Positions 1 to 10,635 of a stretch of DNA of 64,000 bases are shown here, in pieces. The notes below the pieces were generated by a model. It ran no database searches. It was not told the origin of the DNA and worked only from the letters and a program-made list of their open reading frames with translations. The position numbers and the translations under genes are program-made. The DNA lies in the NCBI GenBank assembly GCA_028752905.1, contig JAQNBH010000010.1:13597984-13661983 (forward strand), in the 5' to 3' direction. Origin of the DNA: Cladorhizidae sp. MBARI D1340-BT2. Lineage: Eukaryota; Porifera; Demospongiae; Poecilosclerida; Cladorhizidae. Position 1 is the stretch's first letter. Each line of letters starts with the position of its first letter.

Positions 1-600
1 TGGTTGAAATAGTAGAAGCAGCTGATCAACCTTGTTGATCATTAATCCTTGATATTCTCCGACATACCAAGACGGACTATGAGAGTACACAATCGATACA
101 GGGGGGTGGGAACACCATTTCGTTTGGCCTCCCCCCATCCATATAGGGTACCTAATACTTGGGATGAGCAGTTAAGGAAGGAGATAAAGGCTATGATGGA
201 CCTGGATATAACAGAAGCCTCTGGGCTTCACCCATAGTAACAGTGACCCCAAACGATGCCATTCTCTGGCTCTGTATCAATTATATCAAATATACAAAGC
301 TCAACTCTGTTATAACATGTAGATTACCTTACCAGATGTGAAGGATTGAAAACTTGCTGGACAAGCTGGGGAAGGCCGCGTATTGGTCAACTTTAAATTT
401 ATCAAAAGGGTATTAACAAGTGCTCGTCAGGCCACAATGACAAGACAGCTTTTGTTTTGCAATATGGCAAAACAGATTCAAAACTAGGCTCAACCAAAGC
501 TTCACTGCTGCTTACCTGGATGAAATTTTCGTATAGAGTAATGGCTGGGACAACCACCTCCTTTATGTGAGGAATGAGGGTGACATGAGAACCGCAGCTC
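1..600 (+). pseudogene. LTR-retrotransposon reverse transcriptase fragment (copy A)
   Basis: Decayed Ty3/gypsy-type RT. The N-terminal motif YRVPNTWDEQLRKEIK is readable at about 150-195. Further pieces in shifted frames resemble the LPYQM, LDKLGKAAYWSTLNLS and AAYLDEI blocks of RT palm and finger regions, up to a W-N-N-H-L segment near 550-570. Several frameshifts and stops separate them, so it is not functional. The same fragment at 45,863-46,460 follows an integrase, so the upstream part of this copy probably lies just outside the window. Domain identity is fairly secure and clade placement is inferred. Confidence 0.75.
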
Positions 601-1397
601 AGGCAGAACCTGAAGAGTTTACAGGTTTCAAGAATCACTTAAACAAAGTTTCACGGAAGAAAATTTCTCTTCTTCCAGTTTCTGTTGAAGGCACAGATGT
701 AAGCGCTTTTGCATTGATGCTTTCTGAATTGTTTGGTGCTATCAGCAAAGCATCCAGCACATACTGTCTCTCCTAAACCATAGTAAGCTTTCCCACTCCC
801 AAGAAATAGATCACCAGTTCTTGGTATAAGTATTTCAACATGGCACTACAAACACTCTTCACCCAGTTCTTGCCCAATCTGTACTGTCATATTGTCAAGT
901 TCTAATAAGACAGCACACCAGAATTTGACAGGTAATGTATGCACAATAATAAACAATGATATTATTTTCATTTCATCAACTCAGACTTTGTAGCTATGCT
1001 AGAAGGTACTGGATTACCTCAGAAACTTCCTCTTCGGCCAGGAATGTATCATGTCCTCTTTGGGTGTCTACAGCCAACATTTGCTACCTTGATGTCAAAT
1101 AATTCTTACACTTACTGAAAGCGATTTCAAGAGAGAAAGAGTTTTGAGACTTTTGTGTTTCAAAGTCAAATAGAATCAAGGTACTAATAATTAGACATCC
1201 CATCTTTCATGTTCGTGACTAACAACTCAAACTAACTCAAGTATTATCCATCCTACTGGTTTATAACAACTCATTTGCTTCAGTTGAATTCAATGAATCC
1301 AGATAATTCCATATCATGAAGTAAGTATGCCAATAATTGGTGTGCTGTGGTGCTGAAGGGATAACTGGCAGCTTATGCTACTATATATCTGTGTTGG
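601..1397. other. No gene recognised
   Basis: A 69-codon reading frame at 567-776 continues from the end of the RT fragment and has no recognisable domain beyond its first residues. It is present in copy B with a few changes. The remainder is AT-rich intergenic sequence without convincing splice or coding signals. Confidence 0.6.
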
Positions 1398-1700
1398 TAT
1401 CCACTCTCGTCTACTCTATAATTATATCAATACACTACACATACAACACATCACTGGCAGTGTCCACCCTTGTAACTCTCTGCATATCTCACTACACATT
1501 TAACATACACCACAAATATTGTCCATACTTCTCTGCATACCAAATATACACTACACATACAATATACACCACAAAGCATAACTACTCTCTTGCCTCTGCA
1601 TATGCCATATACTCTATGCAAATAATAATAATGGGCAATGTCCACTCTTGTCTCTCTCTGCATATCTCATATGCACTAAACATACAATGCACTTGTTACA
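1398..1700. repeat. Degenerate ~60-bp minisatellite
   Basis: About four or five imperfect units. Each begins near a TGTCCAYNCTT motif, runs through CTCTGCATATCTCA, and ends in ACACATACAAYATACACCACA. Unit starts are near 1,401, 1,459, 1,519 and 1,640. The corresponding array in copy B is at 47,196-47,480. Long reading frames across it on both strands are by-products of low-complexity sequence. Confidence 0.6.
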
Positions 1701-2702
1701 TGTCACAGCATAGACAAATTGTTAATGCAGATCTATTTACCATGCGTGTGCAGGTGTACCCCTCATTATTAGAACAGGAGTTGGCCCTATACCCCTCACC
1801 TTTTCCTCCATGTAGGAACAAAGGTGCTTGCATGGTTAGTAGGAGATACCACAGAGGAAGCAGTCATCCTACAGAATAGCTTGGAAATTAGTCTATTATT
1901 ACACATTATATAGTAGTACATATTCATTTTTCTGCTATAATTACAGTGTGACAGAAGAAATGTCTCTCTCATTCTCTCTCTCATTCTCACAATAATAATA
2001 AGTGTTGGTCATCATTTGAAAATGGACAGACCTAGGTAAAAGGAAATGAAAGGACACGCAGGTTCACACGGCAGGCCTGATATGTTGTTTGGTACACTAG
2101 GGCTACAGCATATTCTACATGTACAGACTTGATCTAGCAAGTGGACGTGGTATTTAGTCCTTGGTTCACCATTCAGAATACTTTGGCACTAGCTCTATTC
2201 ATAGAAGAGAATACATAGGTCCGGTCACCAATTAATAGTCCATTCAAAATATATAAGGTGCCATGTTTTCACAGAAATCCAAGTAAACAGGCTAGAGCCC
2301 TATCTATACAGAAAAGAAGCTTAGTGGTCAATGGTCAATTCTTTGTTAAGCTGATTGTAGGTATATCAAGTTATAACTTTTATATATATATAGCTACGTC
2401 TAAAGCTAACTTCATAGAATTACCTGTTCCTAGATTCTAGTTTTAGCTATATAGCCATAAATCAAGTATATACTAGCTTATTGCTAGTGGAATAAGCTAT
2501 AGCTATAGAAAGTGGATTCACCTGCTAGATTCAATTCAAATTAATTGCTATAAATCATCTAGCTATCTATACAGCTAAGAAGATAGTAACTATATGCATA
2601 GTAACTATATGCATGGCTAGAACAAGACAGACACTATGTTGTTACCTACAATCATATAGCTATAGTTTATTCGTAACAAGGCTACATTTATCTTTGATTA
2701 TA
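1701..2702. other. No gene recognised; 5' flank of receptor gene
   Basis: AT-rich, TAGCTA-rich sequence conserved in copy B. I see no domain-bearing reading frame and no clear promoter element. It ends at the insertion point of the TIR element; the empty site in copy B is near 48,464. Confidence 0.5.
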
Positions 2703-3018
2703 CATAGCTTCGGAGCAACCCTGCACGTATCACTTCTCATGTCCCTGTGCAAGATGCATCTAATCACCCCTACACTAATCACCCCTACACTAATCTCGCT
2801 AGATAATTATAAGTTTTTACTTTTAATTAAAAAATGGGTGCCTATAGGACTTACAGGCATACCATCAGCATTTATCACATTTCTGAACACACTCAATGTA
2901 TCTTCCACACATACGTGTCTTGCTGTAAAATCATATATTATTATTATTATTATTATTATAATCACACCTTCTATTAGACACGCGCTTGACACACCCCCTG
3001 GTGGGCAAAAAGAACAAG

Positions 3019-3512
3019 ATGGTTACGAGTTGTTGTGCTGTTGGCTGCAGAAACAGGAGTGGAGAACGTCCAGGGCTTGGTTTTTTCCGGTTTCCTGATT
3101 CTCCCAAAGAAAGAGCAAAGAAATGGATACTTGCCATCAGAAGAAAATCTTGGATGCCCAAGAAATGTGGAGACCACTTTATCACAGGTATACTAGCTAG
3201 CTAGTCTTATTATTGATAACTAGCCAGCATGATTATAAGCTAAGCTAGCTAGTTTATTAACGCGGCTGTTTCTTGTTTGTTATTTAGCTAAAGCTGGCTG
3301 TATTTTGTAGCTGTGAGCTGTGTAGTACAATGAATAATTACCGTTTTCTACCCTCTCTTTTTGTAGGCAAACCTGTGGATATGGCTGAAAATATCGATTA
3401 TGTGCCTACTGTGTTTACATTTAAGAAAGTTGATGAAGTGAAGAAAGCTACAAAGGAGGCTAGGGAGAGCCGGAGACATGCTCTCCGAATAATTCGTGAT
3501 AGAGGTCATTGA
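3019..3512 (+). CDS. THAP-type zinc-finger protein, two exons
   Basis: Exon 1 is 3,019-3,187 and exon 2 is 3,367-3,512, joined across a GT-AG intron in phase 1, giving about 104 residues. Residues 1-75 form a THAP C2CH zinc-dependent DNA-binding domain. It starts MVTSCCAVGC, has the FFRFPDSP box and a W after the KERAKK segment, the second zinc pair in KKCGDHF, and ends in VPTVFTF, matching the family's AVPTIF box. A basic helix (KKATKEARESRRHALR) follows, then the stop. THAP domains bind DNA and occur in P-element transposases and in host regulators. Here the gene sits inside a TIR element, tail to tail with a SWIM-finger gene. All diagnostic residues are present, so it may be expressible. 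Confidence 0.8.
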
Positions 3513-3623
3513 TCATTGATTGCATTCAATAGTATGTTCAATAGTATGTTAATTCACAATGATGGTATGGATGGTATAGTTGGAAATACACAAAATGAAA
3601 ATACACAATTATGTAGTCTGATG

Positions 3624-4305
3624 TAACCGAAGTGTATCCTAGTCGTGCAGCATTTTCGACCTTGAAGAGAACAGCCGCAACATGAGAACAACCCTCACCT
3701 AAGCTGAAATAACAATGTATCTATAAACATGCATATACACCACGTAATAATAGTTTTTTACCCAGCCATGCAAGTGCAGTGGGAAGATAGAATGTCACCT
3801 GCTTCCTTGATTATGATCCAGGCCTCATGTGCATTCGTAGCTGCCTTCTGACTGGGGTTCACCCAGGTCTTCAACACACAATATTTGGCTCCAGAATGAC
3901 TGAACCTCCACCAAAAGAAAGTCCTTACATACCCAGACTGGAAGTAATTGTACACATCAAGTTGTTTCCAAGATAGAAGCTGTTCCTGGGTGTATACTCC
4001 AGGTCGTTGAATGAAGTAAACAAAGATATGCCCACACTCTACCTTGGGCCAAGTGGTCATGTCTCCTGCGAATTTAGTTCCAGGTCGTTGAATGAAGTAA
4101 ACAAAGATATGCTCATCCTCTACCTTGGGCCAAGACAAGTGGTCATGTCTCCTGCGAACTTAGCCTCATTCTCGGGCTTGTAGGGGTCATCTGGTAGTGA
4201 CAAGCCAACGCAGCTAAGTTTCTCAATATACCGCTTCTTTCTTTTCTCGCGCAAACTCTCAAAATAGCTACTACAGTGTTCAATGACCACCAAGGGGTGT
4301 GTCAA
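3624..4305 (-). pseudogene. SWIM zinc-finger protein fragment, broken
   Basis: Reads leftward from 4,305. Recognisable parts are a basic N-terminal region (KRKKRYIEKLS), the HIFVYFIQRPG and YTQEQLLSWKQLDVYNYF blocks, AHEAW, and a SWIM finger split by an intron. The first half is HCTCMAG ending near 3,762 at a GT donor. The second half, LGEGCSHVAAVLF, starts at 3,703 after an AG acceptor. Together they supply C-x-C and C-x-H. In sponges and cnidarians this arrangement is found in large proteins that often carry a YqaJ-type nuclease domain downstream. Here the frame is lost soon after TSVTS and no nuclease domain follows. An in-frame 81-bp duplication (3,999-4,079 and 4,080-4,163), one unit of which has 5 extra bases, also disrupts it. 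Function is unknown. Confidence 0.7.
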
Positions 4306-4345
4306 TCGCGCGTCTAATGCAGGTGTGATTCACGCCGAAGCTATC

Positions 4346-4616
4346 TATACCACACCCATGACAAACCCAGTTTGATCGCTAAAAAGATTGGTAAAGAAGA
4401 ACAACTCCAGTAACTAACACATTCTAGCTATTTATAGGTCACTGTTGATTTGTTCAATAGACATGGAAGTATTTTCATTACCTGAAAACGGGGAAAAATA
4501 GTGCCGCGCTTTCTAATTGTATCTATATCCTGTAGGAAATTGTCAGCAGTGGTAGGATTTCCTGTGACGCTAACGTGCCCCTGAATACTTACTCTTCATA
4601 GACCTCGAAAAGGAAT
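4346..4616. promoter_or_regulatory. Immediate 5' flank of aGPCR copy A
   Basis: Sequence shared with copy B (48,464-48,732) that leads into the signal-peptide ATG. It presumably contains the promoter and 5' UTR, but I see no convincing TATA box or initiator. The transposon at 2,703-4,345 lies only about 270 bp upstream of the ATG, so copy A and copy B have different upstream contexts. Confidence 0.35.
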
Positions 4617-4810
4617 ATGAATCTCTGTAGTTTTACCTTGTTACTAACTGCAGTAGCCGTTGTTATCAGTTTGCCAGCTAAGCTTGCCTCAGCGCAAAAT
4701 GAAAACGGAACATCATATCTTTCTTCAACTTGTCCGGAAAACGTAGCATCTCAAGGCGGAGTTCTCAGCGAAAATAGGACTACAACACTTGACGAGCAGG
4801 ACAGATTCAT
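4617..4810 (+). CDS. aGPCR copy A exon 1: signal peptide
   Basis: Starts at ATG with MNLCSFTLLLTAVAVVISLP, a typical secretory signal, with likely cleavage after A-S-A before Q-N-E. Two N-glycosylation sequons (NGT, NRT) follow. It ends phase 2 at a GTGAGA donor. The start is chosen because it is the first Met of the hydrophobic leader and is the same in copy B. Confidence 0.8.
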
Positions 4811-5814
4811 GTGAGATGACAGTGGCTATATTTAACGTAGTAATATTAAATATATAGCGCTAGTTAAAATATTTTTTTCCATAACAAGCTAGTTTCAGTG
4901 TGAACAAAATCCTTACATTAATATTGTGTATATCCATTTTATTATACCAAGATCGTTGGATATCAAAGTTGACTTAATTTTTTTTGATTTTCCAGTTATT
5001 CTGGAGGTAAAGATAAACAAATGAATCATAGCCATCAGAAATAGCTCTATTTAACACACATCAATAACAGGTTATATCAGTTGGTGTATATATAAGGGAG
5101 ACCATGCATTCTCTTTTTCACTCATGGTAATTATTATACAGGTTAGCTACTTGTAGTTACTATAATTTACAGTCACATTAAAAAATGATGTACAAGCTAG
5201 ATACAAAAAATAATTACTCGAGTATCAACTTTCACCAACAACATAGTGCAAATTGCAAACTGCATATTTTCGATGGTCTAACTGTAATTAGAGCTCCTAC
5301 CACCCAACCATCACAACCTCCCCCCCCTTCCGCTTGCTCTACCCCCACTATGAATCAGGCTAGATAGAGCCATTGTTTGAATCTAAATGCCTAGGAGCTT
5401 AGCAAAAACATAACTATAGAGCAAGGCACAGTAGCTAAAAGTCATCCATGATTGTGTAACCTTGACTATGACCTTCATAACCGACCCAATGCAGCTGAAG
5501 AGGATAAAAATAGTGTCTTGAGGTGTACTGTTACCTCAAGAAACATGATACTGTAAGGCAGCATTTTTTTAGAGCTGGGGATGTTAGTCAGACTGTTTCT
5601 AGAGCTTAATTGGGAGATATGGAGATAGGGGTATTCTTGAGTTAAGTACATTCATTGAGAGAAACTGTCCAAATTGCATATTCTCATAAGAGAAAGGATT
5701 CGTATAGTACAAATGTATATTATTATCCAGGGAACATTTCCAGATGCTTCTGTCACACAAGGAGTGACATTGTGTTTATTTTCCCCTAACCTTTCCGTGA
5801 TATTAAATGCTATA

Positions 5815-6262
5815 TACCGTATTTGCCGGAGTATAAGTCGCAGTAGTAGCTCCAAATCTTCTTCTCCAATTGAGGGGTGCGACTTATAATCCGAACATGC
5901 CGCTTTTCCTTAAACAACTGGGCGGGGTCTCTAGTGGTACGTGTGTCGATAAAATGTCTGGGAAGCGAATGAGTTACACTGCTGGCTTTAAGCTCAAAGT
6001 AGTTGGGTATGCAGAGAAGTTCGGAAACAGAGCAGCGGAAAGAGAGTATAGAGTCAGTGAAAAATCGGTCAGGAACTGGAGAAAGAAGAAGAGTGTTTTG
6101 ACAACGCTGCCTAAAGGAAGGAAGGAGTGGTATTCGAAACTTTACCTATTGTCATTGCGCATGCGACCTATACTCCAACTATTATAGATTTTCAAAATGA
6201 TGGCCAACTTTGGGGGGTGCGACTTATATTCCGGTGCGACTTATACTCCGGCAAATACGGTA
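5815..6262. mobile_element. pogo/Tigger-like TIR element with HTH reading frame
   Basis: 448 bp bounded by inverted repeats starting TACCGTATTTGCCGGAGTAT at the left and its complement at the right, each followed by a second GCGACTTATA-type block. Copy B lacks it (near 49,895), so it is a copy-specific insertion. The terminal consensus resembles the widespread CCGTATTT-GGAGTATAAGTCGCA family ends. A TA target is consistent with pogo/mariner relatives. It keeps only the start of a transposase (see 5,954-6,187), so it is non-autonomous. Confidence 0.8.
5954..6187 (+). CDS. pogo/CENP-B-type HTH DNA-binding fragment
   Basis: A 77-codon frame opening MSGKRMSYTAGFKLKVVGYA, followed by GNRAAEREY and VSEKSVRNWRKKK. 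This is the N-terminal helix-turn-helix of pogo/Tigger transposases (CENP-B N-terminal / Brinker-like DNA-binding fold). Similarity fades after the LPKGRK segment, and the second HTH and the DDE catalytic domain are absent. It could only bind DNA, for example the element's own ends, or be a relic. An upstream in-frame Met at 5,870 lies inside the terminal repeat and is a less likely start. Confidence 0.6.
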   Translation: MSGKRMSYTAGFKLKVVGYAEKFGNRAAEREYRVSEKSVRNWRKKKSVLTTLPKGRKEWYSKLYLLSLRMRPILQLL

Positions 6263-7619
6263 GGTAGTATTATAGCAATGGTATGTAGATGTTGCTATCA
6301 CACGAGTAACTGAAAATACTGTTACCACATATCCAGCTTGATTGGCTATATAGGAAAACAGAAAAAGCGAACTCTGTTGGCCTAGCCATAGTTGACAATC
6401 CATATTTTCCTGATATATATACTAAATTTAAAACATATAATTATGACATTGTTAGTAAGTATATTCTTTTCATTGTCCCTGCACTGCTTTTTGACAACTT
6501 GAGGATTGCTAATGAGGAATTTTATTTTCACCTAAACTCACCATCATGCACAGCAATGATATCAATCTAATGAGATTCATCTGTGATGGCATTTGTTAAT
6601 TTTTATGCTCAATCACTGTTGTACTCCCATTTCAATTACAAAGTAAGTAATAATTATTGTAGTTATTTACTCATTCAACCAGCAGAACTCTCATGGACTC
6701 AATTGCAGAAAGGGTCAGAGCCACCAAATTTGAAGCATGTAGCAAGTACTACTCTCTAATAGGATGTCAATATTGCTGAGGATGGCACACTGAGCTGAGT
6801 CCAATTCTTTGAGTTTTACAAAGAGTAAAATCAGTGAGAAATGCGGGGATTGCATAGTAACTTTGGCATGAAGAAGTCATGATGAAGGAGACACAAAGCA
6901 TCATGTGAATAGAGATTGCTTAGCCTACTGCGAGCTCCAAGAGTTCAATCTTGGACTATATACATCTCTCAACGCCTTCCAAACCACCATAATCTGATAC
7001 CAGTAGAAGGAAAGTGCTTAGGGCTGCACTGTGAGAAGTGCAAGGGAGCAGAAATCATTGGTAAGTGGAGAGAAGTGAAGGCCGCACTGTCAGATATTGT
7101 AAAGGACGAGGAGAGAGCAGCAAATAATGGTAGGAGGTGTTCACTGAGGGCTGCATTCAGCATCGCCAAGCAATAATTCTCACCAAACCATTACTCTGGT
7201 GAAGTTGTTTTAATTAATATAATACCTTTTCTGGTATATTTGATGATATTGGAATTCACAAATAACAAAGAATAGACCATAGCACAATGTAGATTATTTG
7301 TGGAAGGGTCTTCTTGGAATAATTATAATTTCCTTCAACTAAGAGTTCATTGAGAATTGTGATCTGACAATCACAAACAAATAATAAATGAAAAGAACAC
7401 TTTCCAACGACAACACACAAATCTTGCAGAGTTTCTGCGGGTACTTTCTAGTTGTTATTATTATTTTTGTTATTTTTGTTGTTTTTGTTGTTGTTGTTTT
7501 ATATGATTATATTGTTTTGGTGTTTATTTCATTTGTTATTAGATGTTATTATCTTTACTTTATTCTTCCATCCGGTTCAACAAGCTGAATGTGTGAGTCA
7601 GAAGCTCACATGAGTCTCT

Positions 7620-7740
7620 TAGCACCTCATTATTCTTTATGAAGGCTAGACTATTATGTCGAAATATTATATTCAAGTTGATTATTAAGAAGATCATTGT
7701 AATTTTATCATGTCAATTGAGAGTAAATTGAAAGATTAAT
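7620..7740 (+). repeat. Dispersed repeat, possible hammerhead-bearing PLE tail
   Basis: Contains ATGAAGGCTAGAC, TGTCGAAATATT and CAAGTTGATTATTAAGAAG blocks. Related copies are at 17,300-17,395, 21,860-21,960 (minus), 23,018-23,115 (minus), 23,458-23,570 and 51,230-51,345. The pattern TGATGA-N-GAAA with a short GGC/GTC stem resembles a hammerhead ribozyme core. The family assignment is tentative. Confidence 0.5.
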
Positions 7741-10635
7741 AATATTATAATTATTATTGTTCTTGTTTGATATTATTATTATAATTATCTATTATTATTA
7801 TATACTACTAGATAATTATATTATTAATATTATCAGGGGGTACACTACTGCACCTTTTATTGTTTTGACAAAGGGGAAAAAAGCTAAACGTCTTAGCTAA
7901 ATCATAAATCGGCATCTTTTTTAACTTCTAAATGCCTCGAATCATTTGCATAGCTAGTAACTCAGCAGTGCAAACAAAACAATTAAATTGTGCAAAGAAA
8001 CAACAACCTTGAAAAATTTGTCTTCAAGGATCTATAAATAATTTTCTTGATAATAAAAATAACATTTTCTCTTAGTGCTTTCAATAAACCATCGCATTTG
8101 GGACAATTCCTGATAAAGATTTAACCTAAACACGAAGAGAAAATATTAAGTTGATCATTAAGAATATCATTCCTTTTACACTGCCTGCTGGGAATTTATT
8201 ATGAGTTTATTCAAGAACATGATTGTTTTCATCTTCTTCCCCTTCTTGAAAAAACAATATACAGTAAATATGTTGATAAGCACTTCTCTGTCAATTCTGG
8301 TTGCATAGCACTCAGAAAGCTGATAATGTTTCAAAATGTGCTTGATTGTATCAGGGAAATTCTACATGAGTGGCAGAAAAGGAACTATTTGAGAGTTAAG
8401 GAAGAGGGAAGTGTGTGTTTGTGTATCTACAGCTTAATTAAAATACATTTAGCAGCCTACTTAAACTAATTTTCTAAATTCATGATTTAGAAACAACCTC
8501 CACCCCCACTTGTCCCCAACATAAAATTAACTGCTACAAATATATGCATAAATTAATTGCGTAAATTAATCTCACAATAAGATAGTAGATATTTTATTAA
8601 AGATTTTTTGTGGTTTGTTTCCCTGAAAAAATATGAAGAAAAATTTCTTCCAAAATTGTTTATCTACAATTTTGTAATGCAGCTTTTGATGTGTGCCTGG
8701 CTAAGATAAAGCTATAGAGTGTTGGATCCAGAGAAGATGGGGTGGGTTCATTGTAGTCAAGCCACTCCACTCTTCCCTTTTAGCTTGTTTAGCTGTAGAA
8801 GATTTAGTAAGTAACTCCCAGGTGCTCAATTCCAAAAACTAGTGAAATCCAGCATTACCTAGTTCCTCACCCAAAATCTAGCTAGAAGGCAGGGAGTATA
8901 AAACTTTTGAAACTTCTACTGCCAGAAAATACTCTATCAACCCCTTAGAATCCTGTAATTCCCCCCGCCCCTCCAACTTGCTGATATATGATTACCTCAA
9001 ACAATTAGCAAACAACAATTTGCTGGTGGAGATAATTATATACATTTATTCGAATTATACCACACCAATATAAACGCACTAAGTTTGTACTATATTTTCC
9101 ATGCTGTACCTACACTCTACACTACATAGCTAAAAACATTACCATTTCGATCTTATTCTCTGGTTTAGTTTGCCTGCATTTATTAAGATGCAATCTACAT
9201 TCATTTTTTACAGGGAAAGCCAAACTCTCTATGGTTAAAAATGTTGTTACCATTCTTATGAAAGATGTTTCATAAAACATTAATCCCTGAGATATCACTG
9301 CCAGTTTTCACTTGTTTTTCATGAATATTTCTTTATGTTTAGGCATAATAGTGTTGGGCAGCTTTAAACTGTATTTTGTGTCACTTTTATTAACGTATAA
9401 CACACTTAGATTCCAGTTCTGTGCCAGTTGTTCTCGTTTTACTTCCACTAAGTGGGAAGCTTGATGGTTATTTCAAATTTGTGGCTCTTAATATCTGGAA
9501 CAAATCATCTACAGCTTCCAACATACTCCATCTGTTGATGTGTGATGGTGTACTACCACCCATCCCTGCTTATCACAAATATATATAATATATATTTGAC
9601 ATAATATTCAACTTGGACAAAGAAAAAACCCTTTAATACTCTGAAAATCAACAGCATAAATGAAACTCTCAAGGAGTGTGCTGGCACTACCTATTTCCTG
9701 TGACTTCCTAACACAATGCAAACTACAACTATATACTATAATTAAAATAATTAAATTAAAAATCACACTGTATTTTGTTAGTGGTATTAAAGTTGGCCAC
9801 TAAACTTATACACATGTCTTCTTTTTTTAAAGATGTCTAATTGGTATTTCAATCCAATGGTTTTTGTATATTGAGGTAAAGTTAATATCCCATCTAAAAC
9901 TAACTTTGGCAGCTTTATAATTTATTATCATAAACATTGATCTAGGTCTAGCTACATCGCCTATTTAAAGCTTTATGGGCATGCATGGCATGACACAGAA
10001 ACCATAGCCTAAGAATCCCTTACTGGGTCCAAAACCTTCGCGAGGACAAGATGTTCCTGATTATATGTAGTATATGTGAATAGACCCAATGGCTGCTGAG
10101 TCTATAATGTATATGGTTAGGTTGCTTATTACTTTGAACATCAACAACACCAATGAATTTGGAGGTTGGCTGAGAATCAAAAAGGTAGTCCATCTCATCG
10201 AATAAGTTTTAGTGCCTGTCTGGGGTCTAGATGAATGAGGTGGTGACAAAAGGATTAGCCCAGTTTAGTTTAATATGTCAAGCTTATCTGTAACAAACAT
10301 TGCTAAAATAATAATAAAGATAGCGAGCAAGAACAGACTCTAAAATTATAGCTCTAGATATGGTGTTGACCCACGACAATTACTGATTTGGAAGGAAAAA
10401 ATTATATTTGTTTCTCATATTATTATTCCATTAAATAGAGAAATTTAAATATATTTGGCTCAAACAAGGAAGCTCCACATGCACATGCATAAAAGAAGTT
10501 AAGAAAACCATAATGCTGCACAATATGTCCCACTATAAAAAGATCGAGCATAATATGTTCAGTCCTGCTTTACACACATTTTATTGCTTGATATCTTTTC
10601 ATTTTGCTCTCATTTTCATACCACATCGTTTCCAG

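Larger units (their letters stand above)
2703..4345. mobile_element. TIR DNA transposon carrying THAP and SWIM-finger genes
   Basis: Copy B has an empty site here, so about 1.64 kb inserted after the duplication or was lost cleanly. The ends are inverted repeats: the left end reads ATAGCTTCGG at 2,704 and the right end is its complement finishing at 4,344, flanked by TA on both sides. A second inverted stretch of about 45 bp lies inside (2,960-3,006 against 4,281-4,331), sharing AATCACACCT, ATTAGAC and TTGACACACCCC. On the right the two blocks are adjacent, giving a TIR near 60 bp. On the left they are separated by about 245 bp containing a CACCCCTACACTAAT duplication and an ATT microsatellite (about 2,935-2,959). 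No transposase was recognised, so it is probably non-autonomous. A TA target fits Tc1/mariner, pogo or Harbinger-like families, and the family is unresolved. Confidence 0.75.
4811..10635. other. Intron 1 of aGPCR copy A
   Basis: Phase-2 intron of about 5.8 kb. It contains the pogo-like element at 5,815-6,262, T-rich low complexity at 7,440-7,500 and 7,737-7,830, and a dispersed repeat at 7,620-7,740. An 86-codon frame at 6,916-7,176 is nearly identical in copy B, but so is surrounding intron sequence and no domain is seen. A possible tiny exon near 4,996 (AG acceptor, then GTAAAG donor 11 bases on) would break the reading phase and was not accepted. Confidence 0.55.

Noticed and set aside
1337..1879. 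180-codon frame
   Set aside because: It spans a degenerate minisatellite and is Tyr/His/Thr-rich repeat translation. Copy B does not keep it open.
4996..5006. Possible 11-nt exon between exons 1 and 2
   Set aside because: AG and GT flanks exist, but it would break the matching phase 2 of the two flanking exons, and it is a chance pattern in a T-rich tract.
6916..7176. 86-codon frame almost unchanged between copies A and B (50,527-50,787)
   Set aside because: Neighbouring intron DNA is equally conserved, there is no ATG start or domain, and a recent duplication explains the identity.
7388..7588. 66-codon hydrophobic frame resembling a membrane peptide
   Set aside because: It is mostly TTGTTATT low-complexity sequence inside an intron.
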